Shown: one piece after another, positions 55,387 to 63,841 of the stretch | Layout: every line of letters starts with the position of its first letter | How positions within the stretch are numbered: position 1 is the first letter of the stretch | Source of the DNA: Crocinitomix algicola | Lineage (GTDB): Bacteria > Bacteroidota > Bacteroidia > Flavobacteriales_D > Crocinitomicaceae | Assembly: GCF_001661595.2 (NCBI RefSeq) | Contig: NZ_LYPF02000018.1 | Coordinates: 62,001 to 126,000 of the forward strand | Direction of reading: 5' to 3' | DNA: 64,000 nucleotides | The notes under the pieces: model-generated | Seen by the model: the letters and a program-made list of their open reading frames with translations, nothing else | What the model was told of the DNA's origin: nothing | The model's database searches: none | Translations under genes and position numbers: made by a program

Positions 55387-57441
55387 ATGAAAACGCGAAA
55401 TAAACCATATAAGATGAAAGGGATTAAGTTTTTAGTAGTGTTGTTGGCTGGAATTTCAATCGTTGCTTGTCAGCGAGAAAGATCTAATACAACAGGCTGG
55501 GAATACAACAGACCGGAGAACGGTGGATTCCAAAAAGTACCTTATTTTGACCAAGAAACAGGTCCAGGTCTCATTCTTGTTGAAGGAGGTACCTTTACTA
55601 TGGGTCGTGCAGAACAAGACGTTACTTATGAGTGGAATAACATTCCTCGAAGAGTAACAGTTTCTTCCTTCTACATTGACCAATTTGAGGTAACAAACTT
55701 TAACTGGTTAGAATATTTATATTGGGTAGGCAGAACATACGAAGAGTATCCAATGATTTACCAAAACGCACTTCCTGACACATTGTGTTGGCGTTCACCT
55801 TTATCGTACAACGAACCGTATGTGGAGTATTACTTGAGACACCCTTCATACCAAAATTACCCAGTTGTAGGAGTGAGTTGGGCGCAAGCAAATGATTTTT
55901 GTAAATGGAGAACGGATCGTGTAAATGAATATATCTTAATTCGCGAAGGTATTTTACAAATGAATCCAGATCAAGCAGGTGAGCCATTTACCACAGACGC
56001 TTATTTGGCTGGACAATATGAACCAGAAGGAACACAATTTTTAAGAGACTTAAATCCAAACCAAGGATGGAGTGGTAAGAAAAAAGATTTAGGACAACGA
56101 ATTGTTCGTATGGAGGATGGAATTTTACTTCCGAGATACCGACTACCGACTGAAGCTGAATGGGAATTTGCTTATTACGGATTAATTGGTTCGATGACTA
56201 ACCCTGAAGATGGTGGTGTGATTGAAAACAGAAGAACGTACCCTTGGACAGGTCACTGGGTTCGTCAAGACGATAAAGAATTTCAAGGAGATATCCGAGC
56301 AAACTTTGTGAGAGGTAGAGGTGATTACATGGGAGTTGCTGGAAACCTTAATGACGCTGCTGATGTTACTGCTCCAGTAGATTCATATTGGCCAAATGAC
56401 TATGGTCTTTATCATATGGCCGGAAACGTTTCAGAATGGGTGTTGGATGTGTACAGACCTCTTTCACATGAAGATTTTGAAGAATTCAGACCTTTTAGAG
56501 GTAATGTTTTCAAAACAAAAGTTCTAGGAAATGACGGAGTGATTGACGAAAAAACAATTCAGGTTATTTATGACCCACACGGTATTAAAGAATACTTGCA
56601 TGAATTTGAAAGTAAACGTTTTCAGCGTATTTCAGCTCAAGAGCATATTCCAGAACCAACTGACACAGCAGATTTAATGTTCCCTGGAATGTCACAAGGT
56701 GTGAAATCTAGAAATGATATTGACTACTATAATAATCCACCTGAACAAGTTTACTTATCTCGTAATAAAGCTAAAGACTCATTGGAATTATTATTACTTG
56801 ATGAATTAAACAGAGTTGTAGATGATGCCATTCGAGCTGCTGACAACGAATTTTACATGGAAGCGTCAGAAATTATTCAAACTAATATTTTCGACGGTTT
56901 ATTCGATGGTGTTGATCAACGTTTTATTCGAATGGATGAAATGCAAAATGAATACCCATTAGAAATAATTCCAATTTTACGAGAAGGTATTTCCGAATAT
57001 ATTGTAAACACACCAGGTCGTTTAAAATGGAGAGAAGTTGTTGCTGAGGAAAATGTTGGCCGTTTAAATTATCGTAATTCAGATTATAGAGATGAACGCG
57101 ATGGAGATTTCGAATCTTCAATTTATTATGGTGACGACAAACGTAAGAACGATATAAATCAAGGTGTTCGAGATCAATCATTGGTGATGTATCAGAATGA
57201 ACACGAAGAGTATGATCTAAATGGTAGAACAATTAAACCAAACGATCGTACAAGTTGGCCAACAACTTTAATTTCGGACAACTCACGTGTCTATAAAGGA
57301 GGTTCTTGGAAAGATAGGGCTTACTGGATTGTAGGTTCTCACCGTAGATTCTTAGATCAAGAACAATCGTCTGCCACTATTGGATTCAGATGTGCGATGG
57401 ATCGTATGGGTAGTCCAAGAGGATTAGGAAGATCTAGATAG
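55387..57441 (+). CDS. gldJ: Gliding motility/T9SS lipoprotein GldJ
   Basis: A 684-residue lipoprotein with a lipobox ending at Cys28 (AGISIVAC); an ATG at codon 10 is an alternative start. The mature start TTGWEYNRPENGGFQ matches GldJ. An FGE-sulfatase-like fold follows: GGTFTMGRAEQD (about 63), VSSFYIDQFEVTN (about 90), VGVSWAQANDFCKW (about 160), YRLPTEAEWEFAYYG (about 252) and YKGGSWKDRAYW and GFRCAMDR at the end. GldJ is needed for gliding and stabilises GldK and the T9SS. It is longer than the roughly 560 residues I recall for Flavobacterium, with extra sequence in about 370-590. Confidence 0.85.
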   Translation: MKTRNKPYKMKGIKFLVVLLAGISIVACQRERSNTTGWEYNRPENGGFQKVPYFDQETGPGLILVEGGTFTMGRAEQDVTYEWNNIPRRVTVSSFYIDQFEVTNFNWLEYLYWVGRTYEEYPMIYQNALPDTLCWRSPLSYNEPYVEYYLRHPSYQNYPVVGVSWAQANDFCKWRTDRVNEYILIREGILQMNPDQAGEPFTTDAYLAGQYEPEGTQFLRDLNPNQGWSGKKKDLGQRIVRMEDGILLPRYRLPTEAEWEFAYYGLIGSMTNPEDGGVIENRRTYPWTGHWVRQDDKEFQGDIRANFVRGRGDYMGVAGNLNDAADVTAPVDSYWPNDYGLYHMAGNVSEWVLDVYRPLSHEDFEEFRPFRGNVFKTKVLGNDGVIDEKTIQVIYDPHGIKEYLHEFESKRFQRISAQEHIPEPTDTADLMFPGMSQGVKSRNDIDYYNNPPEQVYLSRNKAKDSLELLLLDELNRVVDDAIRAADNEFYMEASEIIQTNIFDGLFDGVDQRFIRMDEMQNEYPLEIIPILREGISEYIVNTPGRLKWREVVAEENVGRLNYRNSDYRDERDGDFESSIYYGDDKRKNDINQGVRDQSLVMYQNEHEEYDLNGRTIKPNDRTSWPTTLISDNSRVYKGGSWKDRAYWIVGSHRRFLDQEQSSATIGFRCAMDRMGSPRGLGRSR

Positions 57442-57465
57442 ATTAATCTAAAAAATATATTTTAC

Positions 57466-57499
57466 AAAGCTGATTCATAATTGAGTCAGCTTTTTTTTT
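57466..57499 (+). terminator. Terminator after gldJ
   Basis: AAAGCTGATTCA (57466-57477) pairs with TGAGTCAGCTTT (57482-57493), one G-U, and is followed by a long T run. It lies 24 bp after the gldJ stop. Confidence 0.85.
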
Positions 57500-57542
57500 G
57501 AACCTAATGAAACTTCGTTTGTACAATATCAAAAAACGAACG

Positions 57543-59234
57543 ATGAAAACATTATTATTTATATTTAGCCTAGCACTATTTCAAGGCTTCTCAAATGAAG
57601 ATTACACCATTAAATCAAAAATTAATAACGTAGTAGTTTATCAACAAGGTGCCCAAATCAATCGAACCGGAACCTATACTGTGCGAAAAGGAATAACTGA
57701 ACTTCATATTACTGGAATCAGCAGTCAAATAAACCCTCAAACTTTACAAATAAAGGCCAGCGGTAACATCGTCATTTTAGACTCTAAACACAACAGGTTT
57801 TACCCTGAGCCAGAAGCGACATCCAATCAAAACCTTGAAGTACCTCTAAAAGTAAAGCGACAAATCAATACGTTAAAAGACTCTTTATTTGAATTAAGTT
57901 TTGAATTGAACACCCTTAAAAATGAAATTAGTGTATTGCAAAATGAGAAAAGAATCATTGAAAATAACGGTACAATAAAGGGAGTTGGCAAGGTAAATGA
58001 TTCAATACCACTTTTAAAAGATGCCCTAACCTTTTACCATAACCAAATGAACAAGATTAATGCCTCTATACTGAATCTCAGTCGTAAAGAAATGAAATTC
58101 AACAAACTAAACGCCTTAATGAAAGAACGGCTCAACGAATTAGAAAATTATAGTCTTCAAAATAAACCCGTTTCGCCTCAATCGTATGCGCCAATAGACG
58201 AAATTATAATTACCGTTTCAGCTAAAGAGTACGTTTCAGGAACCTTAAAAGTATCATACCTTGTTAATGGAGCTGGTTGGACACCTTTATATGACATAAG
58301 AAGTAACGGAAATCAAGAAACCATCGAACTTACATATAAGGCTCAAGTTTATCAAAACACAGGCATCAATTGGGAAAATACTTCTTTATCAGTTTCAACG
58401 AATAATCCTTATACAAATAAAACAAAACCCACCCTAAAACCATGGTATCTGGCAATTCAAAATAACTCGTATAATTCAATTCCGCAACCTCAATATCAAC
58501 GAGAGGCCAAAAAAACAGAAGCTTTTAATCAAGAGGAAATTACAGATGATGAATTATCATTTGATTATGAAGAAACAAGCGCCATACACGCAAATCAATT
58601 TATGACAATGATTGATCAATCAATTGCTGTTGAATATAAGATTGATCTCCCCTACACTATTAAATCTGACAACCAGAAAAACATGGTCCTTGTAAAACAA
58701 GCAACGCTAAAATCAGAATACACCCATTATACCGCACCCAAACTCGATAAAAGCGTTTATCTAATCGCACAAGTCACAAACTTGGATGAATTAAACCTCA
58801 TCCCTGGAACTGCAACCATTTTTCATGATGGCACTTATCTAGGAAATACTTATCTAAACCCAACCACCTTAAGTGACACATTAGATCTAAGTCTTGGAAG
58901 AGCTACCCAACTGCAAGTAGAACGTAAATTACTTAAAAATGCAACAAAAGAAAGAATAGTTGGCGATAAGGTAGAAAAAACCTATACCTACAACATTGAG
59001 GTTAAGAATCACAGTAAGCAAACAATGACATATATTTTAGAGGATCAAATTCCAATCACTAGAAATGAAATAATCATGGTTGAATTACTTGAAGGTTCAA
59101 AAGGAAAATTGAATGAAATAAATGGAACGATTACTTGGAATGAAAAAATAAAGCCGGGAAGTAAAAACAACTATGAACTAATCTTTAAAGTAACCTATCC
59201 AAAAGCGCAACCTATAAATTTAGCGCTGAATTAA
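57543..59234 (+). CDS. DUF4139 domain secreted protein
   Basis: With ATG 57543 the product has 563 residues and starts with a signal peptide (MKTLLFIFSLALFQGFSNED); an in-frame ATG at 57498 lies in the gldJ terminator and is unlikely. Residues about 25-100 resemble DUF4140 (VVVYQQGAQINRTGTYTV), about 95-210 form a coiled coil (LKDSLFELSFELNTLKNEIS), and about 220-560 match DUF4139 (VSYLVNGAGWTPLYDIR, LVKQATLKSEYTHYTAPKLD). Relatives are annotated as mucoidy inhibitor A. The molecular function is unknown. It follows the T9SS genes but is transcriptionally separate. Confidence 0.8.
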   Translation: MKTLLFIFSLALFQGFSNEDYTIKSKINNVVVYQQGAQINRTGTYTVRKGITELHITGISSQINPQTLQIKASGNIVILDSKHNRFYPEPEATSNQNLEVPLKVKRQINTLKDSLFELSFELNTLKNEISVLQNEKRIIENNGTIKGVGKVNDSIPLLKDALTFYHNQMNKINASILNLSRKEMKFNKLNALMKERLNELENYSLQNKPVSPQSYAPIDEIIITVSAKEYVSGTLKVSYLVNGAGWTPLYDIRSNGNQETIELTYKAQVYQNTGINWENTSLSVSTNNPYTNKTKPTLKPWYLAIQNNSYNSIPQPQYQREAKKTEAFNQEEITDDELSFDYEETSAIHANQFMTMIDQSIAVEYKIDLPYTIKSDNQKNMVLVKQATLKSEYTHYTAPKLDKSVYLIAQVTNLDELNLIPGTATIFHDGTYLGNTYLNPTTLSDTLDLSLGRATQLQVERKLLKNATKERIVGDKVEKTYTYNIEVKNHSKQTMTYILEDQIPITRNEIIMVELLEGSKGKLNEINGTITWNEKIKPGSKNNYELIFKVTYPKAQPINLALN

Positions 59235-59239
59235 AAAAG

Positions 59240-59269
59240 AAGTCAGTCTAATTTTGGTTAGACTGGCTT
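59240..59269. terminator. Bidirectional terminator between convergent genes
   Basis: AAGTCAGTCTAA (59240-59251) pairs with TTAGACTGGCTT (59258-59269), 12 bp with one G-U, flanked by A-rich and T-rich runs on the two sides. The stop codon of the acyltransferase gene on the minus strand (59248-59250) lies inside the stem. Confidence 0.75.
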
Positions 59270-60021
59270 TTTAAATTTTCATCATGCCAATTATATGATG
59301 GTGATTGTTCTATTGCATCCATGATCTGATCCAAGATATCTTCGACCTTATCATCGTAATTAATATTCATAGGTGGTTTTACAGTCATACTTAATACCGA
59401 ACCACGTTTTTTATTCTTTAGTCCTTTTTTATCAAACGCCCTCCTAAAACCGTCTATTACTACAGGGACAACGATAGGTTGATGCTTCTTGACTAATATT
59501 GCTGTTCCAATACGCCCCTTTGTATAAGGCGTTGTTGTTCCTTGCGGGAAGGTTATTGTCCAACCAGTTTTAATAGCCGTATCAATTTTTTGAGTTTCAG
59601 ATCTATCAACTTTTCTTCTTACATTTTTACCATTTGCTCTCCATGACCGATTTACCGTAACAGCACCTGAATAAGCCAACATTTTGGGTAAAAACCCTGA
59701 TTTCATTGTCTCTTCTGCAGCGACATAATAAATGTTATGTTTTTTACAGAACAAAAAACCCGGATATTTTATATTGTTGGGCCTACCACCTAGCGATGAA
59801 TATATAGCGTGAAGGAAAAATGAAACATCTGCGAAATAGGTTTGATGATTGGATACAATTAGGACATTTTCATTCGGTAGATCTCTAAATATCTCCGCTC
59901 CTCTCACTCGAGGTTTATGAACCCAATTGAATCTAAAATAAACAATTGTTCCAAACAATCTAATAATTACTCTTTTGAGAAAAATTGATTGACCAAAAAC
60001 ATTTTTTTTAAATAATCCCAT
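59248..60021 (-). CDS. PlsC-like 1-acylglycerol-3-phosphate acyltransferase
   Basis: A 257-residue membrane-associated acyltransferase. The catalytic H-x4-D is VSNHQTYFADVSFF (about 56-70), and the glycerol-phosphate site block is TFPQGTTTPY (about 154), a variant of FPEGTRS in which Gln replaces Glu. PIVVPVVIDGFRRAF follows. One N-terminal hydrophobic segment is likely. It may use an acyl acceptor other than lysophosphatidate, given the altered block. Its stop codon lies in a shared terminator. Confidence 0.8.
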   Translation of the reverse strand: MGLFKKNVFGQSIFLKRVIIRLFGTIVYFRFNWVHKPRVRGAEIFRDLPNENVLIVSNHQTYFADVSFFLHAIYSSLGGRPNNIKYPGFLFCKKHNIYYVAAEETMKSGFLPKMLAYSGAVTVNRSWRANGKNVRRKVDRSETQKIDTAIKTGWTITFPQGTTTPYTKGRIGTAILVKKHQPIVVPVVIDGFRRAFDKKGLKNKKRGSVLSMTVKPPMNINYDDKVEDILDQIMDAIEQSPSYNWHDENLKSQSNQN

Positions 60022-60039
60022 ACCTGATTTAAACCTTTA

Positions 60040-60047
60040 CAAAGATA
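60040..60047 (-). promoter_or_regulatory. Candidate -7 element (TATCTTTG) for the acyltransferase gene
   Basis: On the minus strand this reads TATCTTTG, 18 bases before the ATG at 60021. No -33 TTG is seen at usual spacing. Confidence 0.35.
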
Positions 60048-60173
60048 ATCAATCTAAAAAGTATTACTTGGATAGAACACATATTTAGTTTAAATAACAT
60101 AACAAGATTAACGAAATAAGATTTTTTATTATTCATTCAATAATTCGTATCTTGTGCGTTCATAAATTTTACC

Positions 60174-61994
60174 ATGAAAAAAACGCTACTTATTATTACT
60201 ATATGCTTTACGGCATTAAATTCACTTGGGCAAACACCAGAGGTAAGTTTTGACCAACCACGAAGTTTTTATAAAACACCACCATTACGTGACCTATTAA
60301 GAACAATTCAACCCGTAAACGATAGTATTATCCATCTTTCAGATGCACCAAAGCCAATAAAAACATTTCGTTATGGAGACACTACGCTTCTTGATCATTC
60401 TGTCTATAAGGAAGATGATGCCATTCAAACCGAACAAGGCAACAGAAGCGATCGCGGATATCGCTGGAGTTTAAACATTGATGGACAATTTGGCGCCTTT
60501 CCACCTGACCCTACTGGAGCCGCAGGTGCAAATTATTATGTGCAAGCCGTGAATAGTACTTTCCGAGTTTTCACCAAAGATGGTGACCCTGAAACTCCAC
60601 CGTATCCCCTAAACACTTTATGGGACCGATCAGGAAATGGCGACCCTATTGTAATGTACGACCGATTTGCTGAACGATGGTTCATAAGTCAATTCTATTT
60701 TAACGATGTTTCGGAGGAATATGGACTTTTAATTGCAATATCGGTTACATCTGATCCGTTAGGTGAATATTATACATACGATTATGATTTTGCGCTTTTC
60801 CCTGATTATCCAAAGTATGCAGTTTGGTCTAACGCCTACTTCATGTCAGGAAATTCATCTTCAGCAGACTGTTGCGCTTTTGAAAGAGAGAAAATGTTAG
60901 TTGGAGACCCTACCGCGGGAGTAATCAAAATGACATTCCCTTCTTTGTATTTGCAATTTAACAGCCTTGCCCCTGCTTATGCTGAAGGATATGTAGAACC
61001 TGACTCTGATGAACCAGGTTATTTCTTTGCTGTGCAAGACAATAGTTATCCTGGTGTATCTACTGACCATATCAAAATTCTTAAAGCTGATATTAATTGG
61101 GATAGCCCTGGTACTTCAACAGTTTCAATTCATCAAGAATTAAATACAGCCTCTTTTAATTCTGTTTTCGGAGGTGGTTGGACAGAAAACATTACTCAAA
61201 AAGGTACATCACAGCGCTTGGATGCAATTCCTGGAATATTTATGTATCGTGCTCAATATAGAAGATTTGATGGCTATAATACAATCATGCTTTGTCATAA
61301 TGTTAATGTGGGGGGAAGCAGAGCAGGTATGCGATGGTATGAATTACGCGACAACAACGATGGAGTTTGGAACATACATCAACAAGGAACTTATGCTCCT
61401 TCAGACGGCAATAGTAGATGGTTGGGTAATTTAGCTATGGATGCTCATGGAAACATTGCTATGGCTTATTCTTTCACCGGTTCGGATGATTACGCAGGAA
61501 TAAGATATACAGGTCGATTTGCAGATGATCCGTTGAACGAAATGACCGTTCCTGAACAGATTGCAGTTGAAGGAGAAGGAGCTCAAACTGGCGGAGGTCG
61601 ATTTGGTGATTATTCTCAAATGACAATGGATCCTTCAGACGACATGACATTTTGGTATACTGGAGAATATCTTGGTGCTGGAGGATCTCGAAAAACAAGA
61701 ATACTGGCTTTATCTACTTGGTATTTCTTAGGAACGGAGGAAGAGAAACCAGCTATATTCAATGCATTTCAACCTTATCCTAATCAACTACAATTGGATT
61801 GGTCGAATTTAAAAGATGAAGATATAGTTGTATCAGTATTGAATATAGATGGAAAGGAAATTATTAATAAACAAATTAAATCATCAACTACAGATAGGTT
61901 AGTACATCTACCAAACAATCTTTCTGGTATATTCATTGTAAGGTTAATTGGAGAAAACACTAATCTTAACAAGAAAATTTATTTGGGGAATTAA
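60174..61994 (+). CDS. Secreted protein with T9SS type A sorting domain
   Basis: A 606-residue predicted T9SS cargo. Signal peptide MKKTLLIITICFTALNSLGQ, then a large beta-rich body with GAFPPDPTGAAGANYYVQAV (about 104), YDRFAERWFISQFYF (about 163) and WLGNLAMDAHGNIAMAYSFT (about 410), a pattern found in secreted repeat or propeller proteins. The last 75 residues are a sorting domain (PYPNQLQLDW, LNIDGKEIINK, SGIFIVRLIGE). PorU and PorV in this window would process and attach it. Enzymatic role unknown; no catalytic motif stands out. Confidence 0.8.
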   Translation: MKKTLLIITICFTALNSLGQTPEVSFDQPRSFYKTPPLRDLLRTIQPVNDSIIHLSDAPKPIKTFRYGDTTLLDHSVYKEDDAIQTEQGNRSDRGYRWSLNIDGQFGAFPPDPTGAAGANYYVQAVNSTFRVFTKDGDPETPPYPLNTLWDRSGNGDPIVMYDRFAERWFISQFYFNDVSEEYGLLIAISVTSDPLGEYYTYDYDFALFPDYPKYAVWSNAYFMSGNSSSADCCAFEREKMLVGDPTAGVIKMTFPSLYLQFNSLAPAYAEGYVEPDSDEPGYFFAVQDNSYPGVSTDHIKILKADINWDSPGTSTVSIHQELNTASFNSVFGGGWTENITQKGTSQRLDAIPGIFMYRAQYRRFDGYNTIMLCHNVNVGGSRAGMRWYELRDNNDGVWNIHQQGTYAPSDGNSRWLGNLAMDAHGNIAMAYSFTGSDDYAGIRYTGRFADDPLNEMTVPEQIAVEGEGAQTGGGRFGDYSQMTMDPSDDMTFWYTGEYLGAGGSRKTRILALSTWYFLGTEEEKPAIFNAFQPYPNQLQLDWSNLKDEDIVVSVLNIDGKEIINKQIKSSTTDRLVHLPNNLSGIFIVRLIGENTNLNKKIYLGN

Positions 61995-61995
61995 T

Positions 61996-62361
61996 ATGAA
62001 GTACGTTATAATTATTCTTAGCATGTCATTACTCGCTTGTGCCACAAGAAAAGAGGAGCAATATGAGAAACAAGCCACTGAAAATTCATCTCAACAAGAG
62101 AGCATTTCAGACCACACGGAACACAAAGGAATTATTTGGGTAGACGGCGTAATTGTACAACAAACCGAAACTAAACCAGAATGCGAATTCTTAATTGAAG
62201 TCGTTTTGGACAACCAAAAACAGCAGTTGGTGCCATTACATATACCAGAAGAACACAAAATTGATGGTAAAAAAATTAGATTCTATTATTCAATGTCAAG
62301 AAGACAGTCGAGTTGTGGAAATGCAATACCGATTGTTATTGAGGAGATTGAACAGAAATAG
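61996..62361 (+). CDS. Small lipoprotein of unknown function
   Basis: With ATG 61996 the product has 121 residues and a lipoprotein signal ending LSMSLLAC (Cys at about 16). The rest is charged, with IIWVDGVIVQQTETKPECEF and a second Cys pair in the C-terminal part (QSSCGNAIPIV). The start lies 1 bp after the stop of the T9SS cargo gene, so the two are likely expressed together. A longer frame from 61948 overlaps that gene and hides the signal. No family recognised. Confidence 0.7.
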   Translation: MKYVIIILSMSLLACATRKEEQYEKQATENSSQQESISDHTEHKGIIWVDGVIVQQTETKPECEFLIEVVLDNQKQQLVPLHIPEEHKIDGKKIRFYYSMSRRQSSCGNAIPIVIEEIEQK

Positions 62362-62368
62362 TTTTATT

Positions 62369-62395
62369 AAGCCATCTTTCGGGATGGTTTTTTTT
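62369..62395 (+). terminator. Terminator after the lipoprotein gene
   Basis: AAGCCATC (62369-62376) pairs with GATGGTTT (62383-62390), one G-U, followed by a T run. It ends 11 bases before the moaA ATG, so any moaA promoter must lie in or around it. Confidence 0.75.
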
Positions 62396-62405
62396 AAAAT
62401 TTTAA

Positions 62406-63401
62406 ATGGCAAATACACTAATTGACAATTTTGGTCGTCAACACGATTATCTGCGCATATCTTTAATTGAACGTTGCAATTTACGTTGTACATATTGTAT
62501 GCCAGAAGAAGGCATTCGGTTACGTGACAAATCTGAATTCATGACTCAAGAAGAGTTAATTCACTTGGCAAAAACTTTTGTCGATTTAGGGGTGAGAAAA
62601 ATTCGATTAACAGGTGGTGAACCGTTGATAAAAAAAGATTTTGCTGAAATTTTGTTCCAACTTGGTCAATTGCCTGTAGAACTGGCAATAACCACAAATG
62701 GCGTGTTATTGGACAAATATTTTCCCGCAATGCGAAAAGCAGGTCTAAAAAAGCTGAACATTAGTTTAGATTCCCTTAATGAAGAAAAGTTTAACGCAAT
62801 ATCGAGACGAAAGAATTTTAAACGAATATGGAAAAACATAAATACTGCTGTACGTGAAGGTTTTGATGTTAAAATCAACGTTGTACTTATGAAAAACGTT
62901 AATGATAACGAAATAATTGACTTTATTCGACTTTCTAAATCAGCCCCCTTAAAAATTCGCTTTATCGAATTTATGCCTTTTAATGGAAATGAGTGGGATT
63001 GGACTAAAACCGTAAGACATTCTGAAATTATAGACCAGGTCGATAAATATTACGCGCAGCAGTATTCACAGCAAAACACAAAGAAAAATAGTACTTCTAA
63101 GAACTATAAAATAAATGGTTTTAAGGGAGATTTTGGTATCATTAGTACATTAACCAACCCTTTTTGTGATGGCTGCAATCGAATTCGTTTGACAGCAGAC
63201 GGAAAAATTAAAAACTGCCTGTTTTCTTCGGACGAAACCGATCTACTAACTGCTTTTCGGAATGGTGAAGATATTGTGCCATTAATCAAATCTTCAATTC
63301 AGTCCAAACATGAAAAAAAAGCTGGAATTAAAACATTTAGAAATGATGACGATGCTTCTATTTACAATAACAATCGCTCAATGACTACAATTGGAGGTTA
63401 A
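62406..63401 (+). CDS. moaA: GTP 3',8-cyclase MoaA
   Basis: A 331-residue radical SAM enzyme starting molybdenum cofactor synthesis by cyclising GTP with MoaC downstream in the pathway. The first Fe-S site is ERCNLRCTYCMPEEG (CxxxCxxC, about 22-34), and the SAM-site glycines are in RLTGGEPL (about 69). The second, GTP-binding Fe-S cluster is NPFCDGCNRIRLTADGKI and KNCLFS (CxxC then C, about 255-275). The C-terminal Gly-Gly required for radical transfer is present (TTIGG). No other moa gene is in view. Confidence 0.95.
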   Translation: MANTLIDNFGRQHDYLRISLIERCNLRCTYCMPEEGIRLRDKSEFMTQEELIHLAKTFVDLGVRKIRLTGGEPLIKKDFAEILFQLGQLPVELAITTNGVLLDKYFPAMRKAGLKKLNISLDSLNEEKFNAISRRKNFKRIWKNINTAVREGFDVKINVVLMKNVNDNEIIDFIRLSKSAPLKIRFIEFMPFNGNEWDWTKTVRHSEIIDQVDKYYAQQYSQQNTKKNSTSKNYKINGFKGDFGIISTLTNPFCDGCNRIRLTADGKIKNCLFSSDETDLLTAFRNGEDIVPLIKSSIQSKHEKKAGIKTFRNDDDASIYNNNRSMTTIGG

Positions 63402-63406
63402 GTTGG

Positions 63407-63841
63407 TTAAGTTAACTGCAATCGTTTAAGCTCATTAACAATACGATCTATTTGAATTTCGGTTAAGTAATTTACCTCTAATTTATCCGACCATGAGCTT
63501 TTAAATCTGGTAACATTATAACCTGATTTCTGTCCAAACTCTTGTATGGCACTAAACACCTTTTCTGTTCGCATTGCTGAACATAAAATAAAATCACAAG
63601 CGCTATGATCTAGGTTTCGAATCGAATTAATTAGGCGTTCTTCTTTTTTATCTTCAATTGCAATTCCAATTTTTAAAGCGTTTAATTCTATGATTGTGCT
63701 ATTACTATCCATTAAGTCAATTGCCCCTATATCCCTTATTGCTTCATCACTCAATCCAATCAATATTTGACTGACTGTTCTAATAATTGAAGACTTCTTT
63801 TCTCCCCAACCGTTCTCTATAACAATAATCGCTTTATTCAC
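63407..63841 (-). CDS. Hypothetical protein
   Basis: A 144-residue soluble protein I do not recognise. It opens MNKAIIVIENGWGEKKSSII, a strand-loop-helix that looks like a P-loop but lacks the GK(S/T) signature (it has KKS), then alternates predicted strands and helices to the end (FILCSAMRTEKVFSAIQEF). There is no signal peptide and no TM. A degenerate P-loop or Rossmann-like fold is possible. It converges on moaA with a 5-bp gap. The 159 bp upstream to the window end hold nothing I can support. Confidence 0.6.
   Translation of the reverse strand: MNKAIIVIENGWGEKKSSIIRTVSQILIGLSDEAIRDIGAIDLMDSNSTIIELNALKIGIAIEDKKEERLINSIRNLDHSACDFILCSAMRTEKVFSAIQEFGQKSGYNVTRFKSSWSDKLEVNYLTEIQIDRIVNELKRLQLT

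Noticed and set aside
62362-62405. Molybdenum cofactor riboswitch upstream of moaA
   Set aside because: Only 44 bp, occupied by a terminator; too short for the known RNA.
63410-63470. tRNA-like or attachment-site sequence near moaA
   Set aside because: No cloverleaf or conserved T-loop; no integrase nearby.
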